Part shown: positions 1 through 9,637 of the stretch, piece by piece
How the letters are laid out: the number at the start of each line of letters is the position of its first letter
How positions within the stretch are numbered: position 1 is the first letter of the stretch
NCBI RefSeq assembly: GCF_002873335.1
Contig: NZ_MCUW01000089.1
Location: 124,001-188,000 of the forward strand
Reading direction: 5' to 3'
DNA from: Vibrio sp. 10N.286.49.B1
GTDB taxonomy: Bacteria > Pseudomonadota > Gammaproteobacteria > Enterobacterales > Vibrionaceae
Length of the DNA: 64,000 nt
Notes under the pieces: generated by a model
Seen by the model: only the letters and a program-made list of their open reading frames with translations
What the model was told of the DNA's origin: nothing
Databases searched by the model: none
Made by a program: the position numbers and the translations under genes

Positions 1-91
1 ACGACATGGCTTCTTTAGCGAAACCGCGAACTAAGCTGATTAGAGCAGAAAGCCCAATCACACCCAAAATGACAAAATCTAACCAATTCAT
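1..91 (-). CDS. cvpA: CvpA family membrane protein (N-terminal part only)
   Basis: Only the first 30 codons lie in the window; the rest is beyond base 1. The visible protein starts MNWLDFVILGVIGLSALISL and continues with VRGFAKEAM, the typical CvpA opening with a first hydrophobic segment followed by a basic turn. CvpA is an inner-membrane protein linked to colicin V production and envelope tolerance, and in gammaproteobacteria it sits between dedD and purF. Here it follows dedD on the same strand with a 61-base gap, as expected. A GATGAAG sequence just upstream of the ATG can serve as ribosome binding site. The identification rests on a short stretch plus gene order. Confidence 0.8.
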   Translation of the reverse strand, partial: MNWLDFVILGVIGLSALISLVRGFAKEAMS

Positions 92-152
92 GAATTCTTC
101 ATCTCAAGTTGGCGCGCATTTTAACAGAAAAAAACGCGACGCAAACGTTTTC

Positions 153-698
153 TTATGGATTTAGTGGTTTAAATTTAAGCAATTGACCTTTCGAACCAGT
201 AATTTTCTCCAATTCAACCAATTGCGTCTCCAATTTACTTTTAGAAACATCGGGACCGATGATCACTCGAGTAAAATTCGATTCTTGTTTTACATGCGCT
301 TGGTAGCCACGTTTTTGTAAATCGGCCACAAGACCACGTGCATTTTCCGCATTTTTAAGGGCCATCAACTGAATAATCCATGCGCTATCCGCATAGTCGT
401 TACGCTCTGGTATGTCTTTGACGACCACATCGACAACCGACTCAGTGTCATTTTTTTCATCAAAAGCTTCATCTACTGTCGCCATTACCGGTGAGTCTGG
501 CAAGACAGCTGATGCATCCTCAGGCTCAAGAATTTCAAAACTTTCTACGTCTGAGTTTAATTCAGGCTTTAATGGAATGCTGGCGAATTCTTCTTTGTAA
601 TGCAGTTTTTTACCATCTAACAGATCTGGTAAAATAATGACCCCAACCGCAACCAACACAATGGTTCCAATCAAGCGACTTTGAAATTTACTGGCCAT
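153..698 (-). CDS. dedD: DedD, SPOR-domain cell division protein
   Basis: A 181-residue protein with a short cytoplasmic N-terminus, one membrane segment at about residues 9-25, an acidic periplasmic linker and a C-terminal SPOR domain from about residue 104 (WIIQLMAL ... GYQAHV ... TRVIIGP). SPOR domains bind denuded septal peptidoglycan, and DedD is a non-essential septation protein. It lies between folC and cvpA, the conserved order. The start has a strong Shine-Dalgarno, AAGGAG, a few bases upstream. The gap to folC is only 16 bases, so the two are likely co-transcribed. Confidence 0.9.
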   Translation of the reverse strand: MASKFQSRLIGTIVLVAVGVIILPDLLDGKKLHYKEEFASIPLKPELNSDVESFEILEPEDASAVLPDSPVMATVDEAFDEKNDTESVVDVVVKDIPERNDYADSAWIIQLMALKNAENARGLVADLQKRGYQAHVKQESNFTRVIIGPDVSKSKLETQLVELEKITGSKGQLLKFKPLNP

Positions 699-714
699 CT
701 CTACTCCTTATGAT

Positions 715-1998
715 TTAGCGGTGATGCGCTTGGTCCAAATTTTCGCAATCCTCAAGAATTTCTCCGACCGTATGGAAAGAACCTAATACCAAGACGATAT
801 CATCTGGATTAGCGTCATTGAACGCACAACGATATGCCGCTTTAGGGTTCTCAAATTGTGATGACACAACCGAGTCATCCAAGCAGTCTCTAAGCTCTTG
901 TGCACTCGCCGCACGAGGCCCTGACAATGATGCTAAATACCATTTTTTAGCTAATGGCTTAAGTACATGCATTGTTTCTTGAACATCTTTGTCATGTAGC
1001 ATACCAATCACAACTCGGAAAGTCTGAGATGGGTGCTGCTTAGTTAATTGCTCAACGAGGTATTCGGCTGAATGTGGATTATGTGCAACATCTAAAATCG
1101 TAGTCGGATTGCCTGCTAATACCTGCATACGTCCAGGTAACGTGGCAGAGTTAAGACCATTGACAATGTTAACATCCGAAATATTAAGTTCCGCTGCGCC
1201 CAAAGCCATTATAGCGGTATTTGCATTCATCAACGGCAAAGCTGGTATTGGTAGGTCTTCGAGTGAGAACGTACCATGTTGCCAAGACCAGGTGGTGTCA
1301 GATGTCTCTTTATAGTTAAACTGAATTCCAGTTTGATAAAAATTTGCACCAATATCATCAGCATGAGCGGGAACCGTTGCAGGCGGTTTTGGTTGACCAC
1401 AAATAGCAGGCTTACCTGAGCGGAAAATGCCGGCCTTTTCATAACCAATAACATTAATGTCATCACCGAGCCAATCGACATGGTCGACAGCAAGACTGGT
1501 AATCACCGATACGTCATGGTCCACAACATTCGTGGCGTCCAAGCGGCCACCAAGGCCGACTTCTAGGAGGAGCACTTCAACACCTTGGTCCTTGAATTGC
1601 TTTAAGGCGCCTAGTGTCGCGTACTCAAAAAAGCTCAAGCTCACATCACCACGAAGTGTCTCAATATAATCAAAAGCGGCAACATGGGAGGCATCGGGAA
1701 GTTCATTGCCATTGATACGAACACGTTCGTTGTAGCGAATAAGATGAGGAGAACTATAAACGCCAACAGAATAACCAGCGTCTAGTAAAATCGCCTCCAT
1801 CAATGCACAGGTCGAGCCTTTGCCATTGGTTCCAGCGACAGTAATAACAACAGGAGCAGGTTTAGTTAACTTGCCCTTTTCAGCAACAACAGCCACACGT
1901 TCCAGACCAAGGTCAATGGCGCTAGTGTGAATGCTTTGCAAATAATCAAGCCACACCTGTAATGAAGATGTGGCTTGTGGAATGGATTGTGAACTCAT
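715..1998 (-). CDS. folC: Bifunctional dihydrofolate/folylpolyglutamate synthase FolC
   Basis: A 427-residue cytoplasmic Mur-ligase-family enzyme. It joins glutamate to dihydropteroate and adds further gamma-glutamates to folates. The ATP-binding loop VAGTNGKGST lies at about residues 53-62, and the family segment ending LLLEVGLGGRLDATNV is near residue 145-160. The C-terminal domain contains DVAHNPHS, the Mur-ligase C-domain signature. Length matches the family. It follows accD with a 39-base gap on the same strand, the common accD-folC-dedD-cvpA arrangement. Confidence 0.95.
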   Translation of the reverse strand: MSSQSIPQATSSLQVWLDYLQSIHTSAIDLGLERVAVVAEKGKLTKPAPVVITVAGTNGKGSTCALMEAILLDAGYSVGVYSSPHLIRYNERVRINGNELPDASHVAAFDYIETLRGDVSLSFFEYATLGALKQFKDQGVEVLLLEVGLGGRLDATNVVDHDVSVITSLAVDHVDWLGDDINVIGYEKAGIFRSGKPAICGQPKPPATVPAHADDIGANFYQTGIQFNYKETSDTTWSWQHGTFSLEDLPIPALPLMNANTAIMALGAAELNISDVNIVNGLNSATLPGRMQVLAGNPTTILDVAHNPHSAEYLVEQLTKQHPSQTFRVVIGMLHDKDVQETMHVLKPLAKKWYLASLSGPRAASAQELRDCLDDSVVSSQFENPKAAYRCAFNDANPDDIVLVLGSFHTVGEILEDCENLDQAHHR

Positions 1999-2037
1999 TT
2001 AGCAGTCAATATCTACAATGATAACTTAACGAGTACT

Positions 2038-2964
2038 TTACCCTTTTTCGTCCGCTTCGGGTACTTCATATGTTGCTTCTTCTGGAGAATCTTCAACAGA
2101 AACAACCAAAGGAGAAGCTGTGCGTGTCATTTTGGCTAACATGCTACCGACACGTTGACGCATTTCACGACGATCGATGATCATATCGATGGCGCCGTGC
2201 TCGAGCAAGAACTCACTGCGCTGGAAGCCTTCAGGTAAGTCTTCTCGCACGGTTTGCTCGATAACGCGGCGACCTGCAAAACCAATCAGCGCTTTAGGCT
2301 CACCGATATTGATATCGCCTAGCATCGCTAAACTTGCAGAAACCCCACCCATCGTTGGGTCAGTCATCACTGAGATATACGGTAACCCTTTTTGCGATAG
2401 GCGTTCAAGCGCAGCACTGGTTTTAGCCATTTGCATCAAAGACATTAATGCCTCTTGCATACGCGCACCACCACTCGCCGAGAAGCAAACCAAACCACAG
2501 TTGTTTTCAATCGCTGCATCGACCGCTTTCACAAAGCGAGCACCGACTACCGAGCCCATAGACCCTCCCATAAAGGAGAATTCAAAAGCACAAGCCACAA
2601 CAGGCATACCAAGTAATTCGCCCTGCATAACAACAAGTGCGTCTTTCTCGCCACTGTTCTTCTGCGCAGTAGAAATACGTTCTTTGTAACGCTTTGAATC
2701 TTTAAATTTCAGCTTGTCTTGCGGCTCAAACTCAGTCGCAAGTTCAACGCGATTCTCTTTGTCGAGAAAGGTTTCTAAGCGGCGACGTGATTTCATACGC
2801 ATATGATGGTCGCACTTAGGACAGACTTCGAGGTTACGCTCTAGCTCTGCGTGATACAGGACTTGCTCACAAGATGAACATTTCGTCCATACACCTTCAG
2901 GAATCGATGCTTTACGTGAGGTAACTATGTTGCTTTTTTCTAATATCTTTTCAAGCCAACTCAT
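2038..2964 (-). CDS. accD: Acetyl-CoA carboxylase carboxyltransferase subunit beta
   Basis: A 308-residue protein. The N-terminal zinc ribbon has Cys at 29, 32, 48 and 51 (CSSC ... CPKC), followed by the crotonase-like carboxyltransferase fold with [10 protein letters not shown] and [10 protein letters not shown]. With AccA it transfers carboxyl from biotin to acetyl-CoA to give malonyl-CoA, the first step of fatty acid synthesis and also the extender supply for the aryl polyene pathway encoded further along the window. The C-terminal tail is acidic ([13 protein letters not shown]). It lies between truA and folC as in related genomes. Confidence 0.96.
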   Translation of the reverse strand: MSWLEKILEKSNIVTSRKASIPEGVWTKCSSCEQVLYHAELERNLEVCPKCDHHMRMKSRRRLETFLDKENRVELATEFEPQDKLKFKDSKRYKERISTAQKNSGEKDALVVMQGELLGMPVVACAFEFSFMGGSMGSVVGARFVKAVDAAIENNCGLVCFSASGGARMQEALMSLMQMAKTSAALERLSQKGLPYISVMTDPTMGGVSASLAMLGDINIGEPKALIGFAGRRVIEQTVREDLPEGFQRSEFLLEHGAIDMIIDRREMRQRVGSMLAKMTRTASPLVVSVEDSPEEATYEVPEADEKG

Positions 2965-3131
2965 GGAAGACCTTTTCTTTTGTGACCCCCGCTGTCATAG
3001 CGCGAGTATTGAATTCAAATATGCATGAGGATTAAACCACATTACAACGCCACTGTAGATAAAAAACTGGTTGTACCTTACTGGTAGTACCTTCTAGAGG
3101 GATCCAGCTTAACTCTTTCATTTGAGTCAAT

Positions 3132-3935
3132 TTACCAACCAGAGTTCAAATCATCTGGAAAAAACAAAGGCCCAATGGGTACATTTGGGAGCGCGTACTC
3201 ATCAGGATAGTCTACGTCGACTAGATACAAGCCTTCCGCCTTTGCGGTTGCCCCGGCAAGCTTTCTATCTTTTTGTTCCAAAAGCCATTTAATCCAATCG
3301 GGCGACTGCTCACCACGCCCAACAACAATGAGGCTACCGGTAATGTTTCGTACCATATGGTGAACAAATGCATTCGCTTTAATGTCGATAACCACATAAG
3401 GTCCATGGCGACTAACATTAAGGTGCATAATATTGCGCCACGGGCTTCGTGATTGGCAATGAATCGCTCTAAACGAGGTGAAATCGTTTTCGCCTAACAA
3501 AAACTGTCCAGCTTGCTGCATTTTTTCAACGTCTAGCTGGCCATGATAGTGGCTAACACCATTAGATAAAATACCAGGTCGCAATGTGTGGTTGAAGATC
3601 ACATATCGATAACGACGAGCGGTAGCCGAGAAACGCGCATGGAATGTATCAGAGACCTCTGTCGCCCAACGGACCGTGATATCTTTAGGCAGATTAGCAT
3701 TCACACCCATTGTCCATGCCGCTGACTTGCGTACCACTGGTGAATCAAAATGCACGACTTGCCCTGTGCCATGAACGCCAGCGTCTGTTCGCCCTGCACA
3801 CATCACGTCGATCGGTTGATTGGCCACAACAGATAGGGCTTTTTCCAACTCAGCTTGAACGCTATTCACGTCACGCTGTCTTTGCCAGCCATAGTAATTA
3901 GCACCGTTATATTCGATACCTAATGCAACTCTCAT
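3132..3935 (-). CDS. truA: tRNA pseudouridine(38-40) synthase TruA
   Basis: Converts uridines 38-40 in the anticodon arm of many tRNAs to pseudouridine. The catalytic Asp is in [14 protein letters not shown] (Asp51 from the chosen start). The reading frame extends 13 codons upstream of [11 protein letters not shown], but the family N-terminus begins at this methionine, so the start at 3935 is preferred, giving 267 residues. It precedes accD on the same strand with a 167-base gap. Confidence 0.93.
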   Translation of the reverse strand: MRVALGIEYNGANYYGWQRQRDVNSVQAELEKALSVVANQPIDVMCAGRTDAGVHGTGQVVHFDSPVVRKSAAWTMGVNANLPKDITVRWATEVSDTFHARFSATARRYRYVIFNHTLRPGILSNGVSHYHGQLDVEKMQQAGQFLLGENDFTSFRAIHCQSRSPWRNIMHLNVSRHGPYVVIDIKANAFVHHMVRNITGSLIVVGRGEQSPDWIKWLLEQKDRKLAGATAKAEGLYLVDVDYPDEYALPNVPIGPLFFPDDLNSGW

Positions 3936-4091
3936 ACTTATCTCTGAACACTCGTCATTCTTACCGGGTGGCAAAGTATATACATAAATACCTAGATTAC
4001 CAATTGGACCCGGCCAGTCAACTCAAGTTTAACGACACACTAACAAACCCTTTTAGCTGGCTCATTGAAGGGGAAGCAATATCTTATTTAC

Positions 4092-4123
4092 AAGAAAGAG
4101 CGACGTCTTCGTCGCTTTTTCTT
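4092..4123 (-). terminator. Rho-independent terminator after fimV
   Basis: Inverted repeat with an AGCGACG/CGTCGCT core, extended by A-rich and T-rich flanks, and a TCTT loop. On the minus strand it is followed by CTTTCTTG. It begins directly after the fimV stop codon, so it most likely ends the fimV transcript. Confidence 0.65.
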
Positions 4124-4124
4124 A

Positions 4125-7100
4125 TCAATACGCTGACATTTTATCGAGAACGTTTTGGGCTTCTTGCTTCAATACATCAGAGCCATCATCTAACACTTTC
4201 TCAAGCAGCTTTTTCGCGCCTTCAAAATCATTCATCTCAATATAAATCTTCGCTAAATCTAGATTACCTGCTGCTTCAGAATCGTCATCCACATCAATTT
4301 CGGTCACATTACCGATAACGTCTGGGAATTCATCCAGACCGACGTCAAGCTGTAATTCTTCCTCTTCTTCTGGCATCGGTTCTTCATTAACTTGTGCCAT
4401 TAATTCATCAATGGTCATGAACTGCGCTTGCTTGTCGGCAAAATTTTCTAACGGGTCTTGAGATGACCAATCTTCATTCTTGGCCGCTTTCAGTGAACCG
4501 GCATCCTGATTCCATATCGCTTGCTCTTCAGCAGGAATGGTTTCATCAATCGCATTTTTTTGGTCGTCGGTCAGCGAAAATCCATTCCAGTCCTCACCAT
4601 CGTCCGCCGATCCGCTCTCTTCTAGCATTGCGGCAAGGTCCAGCCCAGCACTGTCAGCAGTTGTCTGGTCAACAGGATTGATGTTACTGAAGGTACGCTG
4701 ATTGTCGGTGAGCAACTCACCTAATTGACCCTCTTGTTCTAAGGCATGTGTATCTACCATAGAGAATGCATCAGCTAATGCATCGATTTCCGAGTGATCT
4801 AATGTTTCCCCTATCATTTCTTTGTTTAGATCGAGTTCAGGTTTTACAACCTCTGTCACTTCTGGCGAACGATTCAACGCTTTCTCGTCAGGCGAGCGAT
4901 CAGTCAGCACATTATCTTCAGCAGGTTCAAGGGGGACGGCGTCATCTTGCACAAGCGCATCTTCTGCCGATGTTTGTATACTGTCATTTGATGACACGTC
5001 TTCACGGTTCAGATCGCCAAGCGCGGCATTATTCTGGTTACCTATCGATTCTGACTCGTCTTCAAAGGTTCCCATCGCAAGCACGTCAGCCAGCGCATCT
5101 TCTTCGCTGTATTCCGGTAAATCCGTATCACTAACCGCATAGTTGGCTTCCTCTCCGATGGCCTCCTCATCAGCGGTAAACTGGAATTCATCCTCAGAGT
5201 CAGCTAGTGCTTGTGCTTCGTTGTATTCACTACTCAACGCTGAATCTAAGAAATCATCATCTGATGCTTGCTGTTCGGGTGTTTCGAAGATAGTTTCTGC
5301 CGGTGCAACATCGATAGACTCGTGTTCCACAGAAGCAGCGTCGAGGTCGGCTTGCGCCTGCTTGGCACCCGGATCTAGATTAGGGCTATGATCAGGCTCG
5401 GCTTCGTTTTCAGTGTCAAAATGCGTTTCAGGTGCATCTTCTACAAGCCAGTCATCATCTTGGGGAATACCAAACTCATTTTCGACCAACGTATCAAGCT
5501 CAGCTTGCTCTCTTTGCGGATCCACGTCGTCCACACGGGTATCACTACTACCCTCAATTTGAGGGGAAAAGTCAAACTCGGAATCAGGCTGAGATAACAC
5601 ACTGGAATCTAGGTTCGAAGCCTGCAGGTCACGCTTGTTCGATGCGTCTGATGAATCCTCTTGCACCATTTGATGCTCGGGTAAACTAAAATCCTCTGCA
5701 TTCGAATTGTTAGCATGAGCGTCTGCAACGTCTTGTGCCAACGCATCCGTTGCCAATTGCTCGTTACTCACCCCAGATGACGTTGCTTCTTGGGTTGCAG
5801 CATCATCTAATGTTTCGGCTATTGAGTGCTGTTCAAGTATTGAATCAATGTCAAATTCAGCCTCATCAATCGAGGTACCTGCCTTATCCACGGCTTCTAC
5901 TTCGAGGTCAGAAGCATCTTCATCAACTTGTTGTGTATCTAATGACGGCTGTGAATCTAATGGCTGTTGAAACTCGGTGGATTGTGGTGATTCATTTGCA
6001 TCACCATGCAAAGCCAGCAACGCGTCAATATCATCACTGATCGAATCATCGCTGATCGGATCATCAGCTTTCGTTTCTTTTCCATGTTCAGCTAACAGAG
6101 CATCGATATCGTCGATATTATCAAGCTCAGTGTCAGTGTCAGTGTCAGTGTCAGTGTCAGTGTCAGTGTCAGTGAGACTAACATCTTGATGATGAGTTGG
6201 AGCAATCGATTCTTCATCGCGGCTGAACAAATCGGCAAACGCATCTTGTTCGGCTTCTTTCAGTTGCTCAGCCTCAGTGGATAGCGTAGCCGAGTCGATG
6301 TCACCGTCATCTTCAGTAAGCAGTTGGCCTGATTCAAACGGGTCCAACGCAAGTGAATCCTTGTTCGCTTCCGAAGGTTCGTCAAATGAGTGCTCAAACA
6401 TGAACTCGTCAAGAAGATCGGTGCTGTTTTCATCTAGCTTGATATCGTCATTCAGATGAGATTCACTTGTACGGCTCCCCACCGCATCATCAAGGCTATC
6501 CGTCTCTGTCGATGCCTCACTATCAACGATTTCCTCTAGCAACAAATCGGTATCAGAGATATCCGATAAGTCGAAGTCCTCTTCCAGCATCTCATCAAGC
6601 AAGGCAGTACTGTCATTCGTTGCACTATCATCGATATTCTTGGCATCGAAGCTATTGGCATCGAAGCTATTAGTATCGAAGGTATCAGCGTCGCTTGACT
6701 CTGCAGACGCCTCTGACGGCATATCCATTTGCGAGAACTGAGCAAACAAATCATCAATATCTGCATTATCAACCGCTATGTCATCCGCGTTATCCGACAA
6801 CTCAGGCGAGGCGGCTTGCTCTTCAAGGCGACTTAGATTTTCTGTCTCTGGCGCATCCTCTTCCGGTGCTTCAAGATCAAATGCCTCTGACAGTAGTTCA
6901 TCCATCTCAGCTTGGTTGATAGCACCGTCGCCATCCGTGTCCAAGGACTCATCCGAGCTTGGCTCTTCGAAATTAATATCGGCAAACAAGTCATCGAGTT
7001 CTTGCTGAGAAACTGGGTCCGCTTCACTTTCGTCGTCTAGGTTAAGATTCAGATCATCGAGACTATCACCAGGAACAGCAACATCATTAAGTGCTCGTTC

Positions 7101-8438
7101 CATTTCCTCAAGCCCTAGAGCCTTCTCGCCGTCTTTAACGCTGATGCCGTTATTACTGCTATCTAGGTCGACAAAACCGATATCAAGTTCACCATCATCA
7201 CCAATACTGGCGAACGGATCTTCCTCATCGTCAAGGTTGAAGTCCAAGTCACCTTCATTTAAGTCGCCAAAAATATCGTCTTCGACTGGATCACTGCTTT
7301 TTGGCGCAGTGTCGTCCACATCGTTATTACTTTCGAAATCACCAAACAATTCATCAGAGAATAAATCGTCGTCTTGTGATTCCGCGACAGCCGCACCTGA
7401 CACAGCCGCACCGGCTATTGCGATATCAGGCATATCGTTCGTCGACTGAGTTTGAACCTCTTCCTCAGGGTCTTTTCGCTTTCGTGAGCGCATGAAGAAC
7501 ATCACTAATAAACCAACGAGCGCCGCCGGCAAAATAGCCAGTAAACCAACAATCCACGGGTTCACAAGCCACGTGTCCATTGTGGTTGGAGCCAAACGTT
7601 GCATTTCGTCTTGTTTGCGTTTTTCTTCCAATAACTGACGTTCTACTTCACTACGAATACGCCCTTCATTATTGACCTCATCTTTCAGCGTATCCACCTG
7701 CTGCTGAACTTCAGAAAGCATCAATCGCAGCTGGTGGTTGCGTGCTTCCAACGAAACCAGCTCACCTTCAGACCGTGTTAACTCTTTTTGTAACGTACTC
7801 GTCAGGTTGGCTTCGACGGTATCGGTTAATGCCGGTTTGTCGGCCTCCTTATTATCGATAATTGATTCGCTGGTCGAAGGGGACGCTTCTGAAACGGGCT
7901 TCAACTCTTTTTTCTCTGGTTTGGTTACCTGAGGAGGGGTAGATGAAGGTGTGACCTTAACTGGCTTCGCAACTTCTGGCTTAATAGCTTGTGGCTTCGC
8001 CGTTACCGCAGAATTGAGCCTTTGTTGATGCGCCGCTAACACCGACAACGCTTCTTGACGATCAACCTGATTTATCTGTACTGGCGATGGAACACGTAGG
8101 CGGTTGCCTGGCATCAGCTTATGGATATTCTTATCTTCGAAAACACCCGGATTAAGCTCATAAAAAGCATAAATAGTTTGCTGTACCGTTGCGCCAGCAG
8201 GTTTAAACTTTGATGCAATAGACCACAAGGTTTCGGACTTGGCTGTTGGGCCGTAATAGCGAGAAGGTTGCTCGTTCAATTGAACCACCGCTGGGCGCAC
8301 TGGTTCTAAATATTGTGGGGCGTCCAACAATTCACCATTCGGGCCAGAAAGGCGAATAGTATCAGCGCTGAAAGATGAAGGCGTTGTCGCTCCAACTAGT
8401 GCTAAGGCCACTAGTAGACGCTTTAAAAAATGATGCAT
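4125..8438 (-). CDS. fimV: FimV-like polar hub protein, LysM and acidic repeat region
   Basis: A 1437-residue protein. Residues 1-25 are a signal peptide (MHHFLKRLLVALALVG), and a LysM-type peptidoglycan-binding region spans about 58-118. It is followed by a Pro/Lys-rich linker, a coiled coil near 225-285 and one membrane segment at about 296-318. The cytoplasmic part is roughly 1000 residues, extremely rich in Asp, Glu and Ser. The last 50 residues form the conserved FimV C-terminal TPR-like module (LDLAKIYIEMNDFEGAKKLL). Known FimV/HubP proteins organise the cell pole (chemotaxis, flagella, type IV pili). A longer frame to 8471 would start at TTG with no better ribosome site, so the ATG at 8438 is used. 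Odd points: a perfect EF-hand loop, a (DT)7 run and about a dozen short hydrophobic motifs in the acidic region (see findings). Confidence 0.88.
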   Translation of the reverse strand: MHHFLKRLLVALALVGATTPSSFSADTIRLSGPNGELLDAPQYLEPVRPAVVQLNEQPSRYYGPTAKSETLWSIASKFKPAGATVQQTIYAFYELNPGVFEDKNIHKLMPGNRLRVPSPVQINQVDRQEALSVLAAHQQRLNSAVTAKPQAIKPEVAKPVKVTPSSTPPQVTKPEKKELKPVSEASPSTSESIIDNKEADKPALTDTVEANLTSTLQKELTRSEGELVSLEARNHQLRLMLSEVQQQVDTLKDEVNNEGRIRSEVERQLLEEKRKQDEMQRLAPTTMDTWLVNPWIVGLLAILPAALVGLLVMFFMRSRKRKDPEEEVQTQSTNDMPDIAIAGAAVSGAAVAESQDDDLFSDELFGDFESNNDVDDTAPKSSDPVEDDIFGDLNEGDLDFNLDDEEDPFASIGDDGELDIGFVDLDSSNNGISVKDGEKALGLEEMERALNDVAVPGDSLDDLNLNLDDESEADPVSQQELDDLFADINFEEPSSDESLDTDGDGAINQAEMDELLSEAFDLEAPEEDAPETENLSRLEEQAASPELSDNADDIAVDNADIDDLFAQFSQMDMPSEASAESSDADTFDTNSFDANSFDAKNIDDSATNDSTALLDEMLEEDFDLSDISDTDLLLEEIVDSEASTETDSLDDAVGSRTSESHLNDDIKLDENSTDLLDEFMFEHSFDEPSEANKDSLALDPFESGQLLTEDDGDIDSATLSTEAEQLKEAEQDAFADLFSRDEESIAPTHHQDVSLTDTDTDTDTDTDTDTELDNIDDIDALLAEHGKETKADDPISDDSISDDIDALLALHGDANESPQSTEFQQPLDSQPSLDTQQVDEDASDLEVEAVDKAGTSIDEAEFDIDSILEQHSIAETLDDAATQEATSSGVSNEQLATDALAQDVADAHANNSNAEDFSLPEHQMVQEDSSDASNKRDLQASNLDSSVLSQPDSEFDFSPQIEGSSDTRVDDVDPQREQAELDTLVENEFGIPQDDDWLVEDAPETHFDTENEAEPDHSPNLDPGAKQAQADLDAASVEHESIDVAPAETIFETPEQQASDDDFLDSALSSEYNEAQALADSEDEFQFTADEEAIGEEANYAVSDTDLPEYSEEDALADVLAMGTFEDESESIGNQNNAALGDLNREDVSSNDSIQTSAEDALVQDDAVPLEPAEDNVLTDRSPDEKALNRSPEVTEVVKPELDLNKEMIGETLDHSEIDALADAFSMVDTHALEQEGQLGELLTDNQRTFSNINPVDQTTADSAGLDLAAMLEESGSADDGEDWNGFSLTDDQKNAIDETIPAEEQAIWNQDAGSLKAAKNEDWSSQDPLENFADKQAQFMTIDELMAQVNEEPMPEEEEELQLDVGLDEFPDVIGNVTEIDVDDDSEAAGNLDLAKIYIEMNDFEGAKKLLEKVLDDGSDVLKQEAQNVLDKMSAY
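6131..6172. repeat. Hexanucleotide tandem repeat, 7 copies, inside fimV
   Basis: Seven perfect copies of TGTCAG on the plus strand. On the coding strand they encode alternating Asp-Thr, about residues 756-769 of FimV. Because the unit is 6 bases, copy-number changes would keep the reading frame and only lengthen or shorten the acidic run. Confidence 0.95.
6906..6941 (-). other. EF-hand calcium-binding loop encoded in fimV
   Basis: Encodes the 12-residue loop DTDGDGAINQAE (about residues 500-511 of FimV). It matches the EF-hand pattern D-x-D-x-D-G-x-I-x-x-x-E at every ligand position and is followed by a helix-like MDELLSEAF. Only one such loop was seen. Confidence 0.8.
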
Positions 8439-8580
8439 GGAAGGCTCAGCTGTCTGCGATTGTAAATACAAAACTTATCTCTGTACTATATCGGATATTT
8501 CTCTCAAAACTATAGGTTCTCTGGGAAAAAACACGAATCAAGCATGATAATCGCATCAAGTTCACACCATAAGATACAAC

Positions 8581-8603
8581 AAAGGCCTCACTAGGAGGCC
8601 TTT
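8581..8603 (-). terminator. Terminator after asd
   Basis: Perfect 9-bp stem AAAGGCCTC/GAGGCCTTT with a 5-base loop, 20 bases beyond the asd stop codon. The following T-run on the minus strand is weak (GTTGTATCTT), so efficiency is uncertain. It separates asd from fimV. Confidence 0.65.
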
Positions 8604-8623
8604 GATTAAAAACAACACAAGTT

Positions 8624-9637
8624 TTAGAAGTAATCTCGAATCAGTACTTCGGCAATTTGAACCGCGTTCGTTGCGGCTCCTTTACGGACGTTATCAGCGA
8701 CTACCCACATGTTAAGACCACTGTGGTGACTAATATCGTTACGAATACGACCGACCATTACATGATCTTTTCCACCCGCATCTCGAACCGGTGTCGGCAT
8801 TTCTTGGCCATGGAAAACCTCAATACCGTCGGTTTGTTCAAGCAAACGCGACGCCTCTTCTGCGTCGATCGGCGTGCTAGTCTCAATATGTAGCGACTCC
8901 GCATGACCATAAAATACTGGGACTCGCACACATGTGGCATTGACCATAATGCTTGGGTCATTGAATATTTTTTGCGTTTCCCACACCATTTTCATTTCTT
9001 CTTTGGTGTAGCCGTTATCCATAAACTGGTCAATTTGTGGAATACAGTTAAAAGCAATCTGTTGATTGAAAGCACTGTTTTCTGCTGGTCGGCCATTTAA
9101 TAATGCCGCCGTTTGACCCGCTAACTCGTCAATACCGGCTTTACCTGCGCCCGACACGGATTGATAGGTCGACACATTAATACGCTCAATACCCACCGCA
9201 TCGTGAATCGGCTTTAACGCCACCAACATTTGAATTGTTGAGCAATTAGGGTTAGCAATAATATTACGGTTACGGAATTCAGCAATCGCCTCAGGGTTCA
9301 CCTCAGGAACGACAAGCGGCACATCAAAGTCATAACGGAAATGTGAAGAATTATCGATAACAACAACACCTTCTTCTGCTGCAATCGGTGCCCATTTTTC
9401 GGATTGTTCGCCACCTGCAGAAAAGAGTGCGATATGAACCTGTGACCAATCAAACTCTTCCACATTTTGAACTTGAACGCTTTTACCGTTAATACGGTAG
9501 ATTTTGCCTTCACTGCGCTCACTCGCTAAAAGGTAAACATCGCCCATAGGAAACTTACGCTCTTGCAGCACTTCGACCATAGTTTCACCTACAGCACCTG
9601 TTGCTCCGAATACAGCGATATTAAATTGTTGGCTCAT
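8624..9637 (-). CDS. asd: Aspartate-semialdehyde dehydrogenase (usg-type paralog with active Cys)
   Basis: A 337-residue enzyme of the aspartate family pathway (lysine, threonine, methionine, diaminopimelate). It reduces aspartyl-phosphate to the semialdehyde with NADPH. The dinucleotide loop [11 protein letters not shown] is at residues 10-20, and the catalytic cysteine is Cys132 in NPNCSTIQ. The region [10 protein letters not shown] is conserved near residue 285. It resembles the second Asd of vibrios, in the position of E. coli usg next to pdxB. Unlike a degenerate paralog, it keeps the nucleophile. Its start overlaps the end of pdxB by 4 bases, indicating translational coupling. Confidence 0.9.
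   Translation of the reverse strand: MSQQFNIAVFGATGAVGETMVEVLQERKFPMGDVYLLASERSEGKIYRINGKSVQVQNVEEFDWSQVHIALFSAGGEQSEKWAPIAAEEGVVVIDNSSHFRYDFDVPLVVPEVNPEAIAEFRNRNIIANPNCSTIQMLVALKPIHDAVGIERINVSTYQSVSGAGKAGIDELAGQTAALLNGRPAENSAFNQQIAFNCIPQIDQFMDNGYTKEEMKMVWETQKIFNDPSIMVNATCVRVPVFYGHAESLHIETSTPIDAEEASRLLEQTDGIEVFHGQEMPTPVRDAGGKDHVMVGRIRNDISHHSGLNMWVVADNVRKGAATNAVQIAEVLIRDYF

Noticed and set aside
5977..6189. Plus-strand open frames opposite fimV, including a Ser/Val-rich one over the hexanucleotide repeat
   Set aside because: They are the mirror image of the biased Asp/Glu/Ser codons of fimV, have no ribosome sites and no family similarity.
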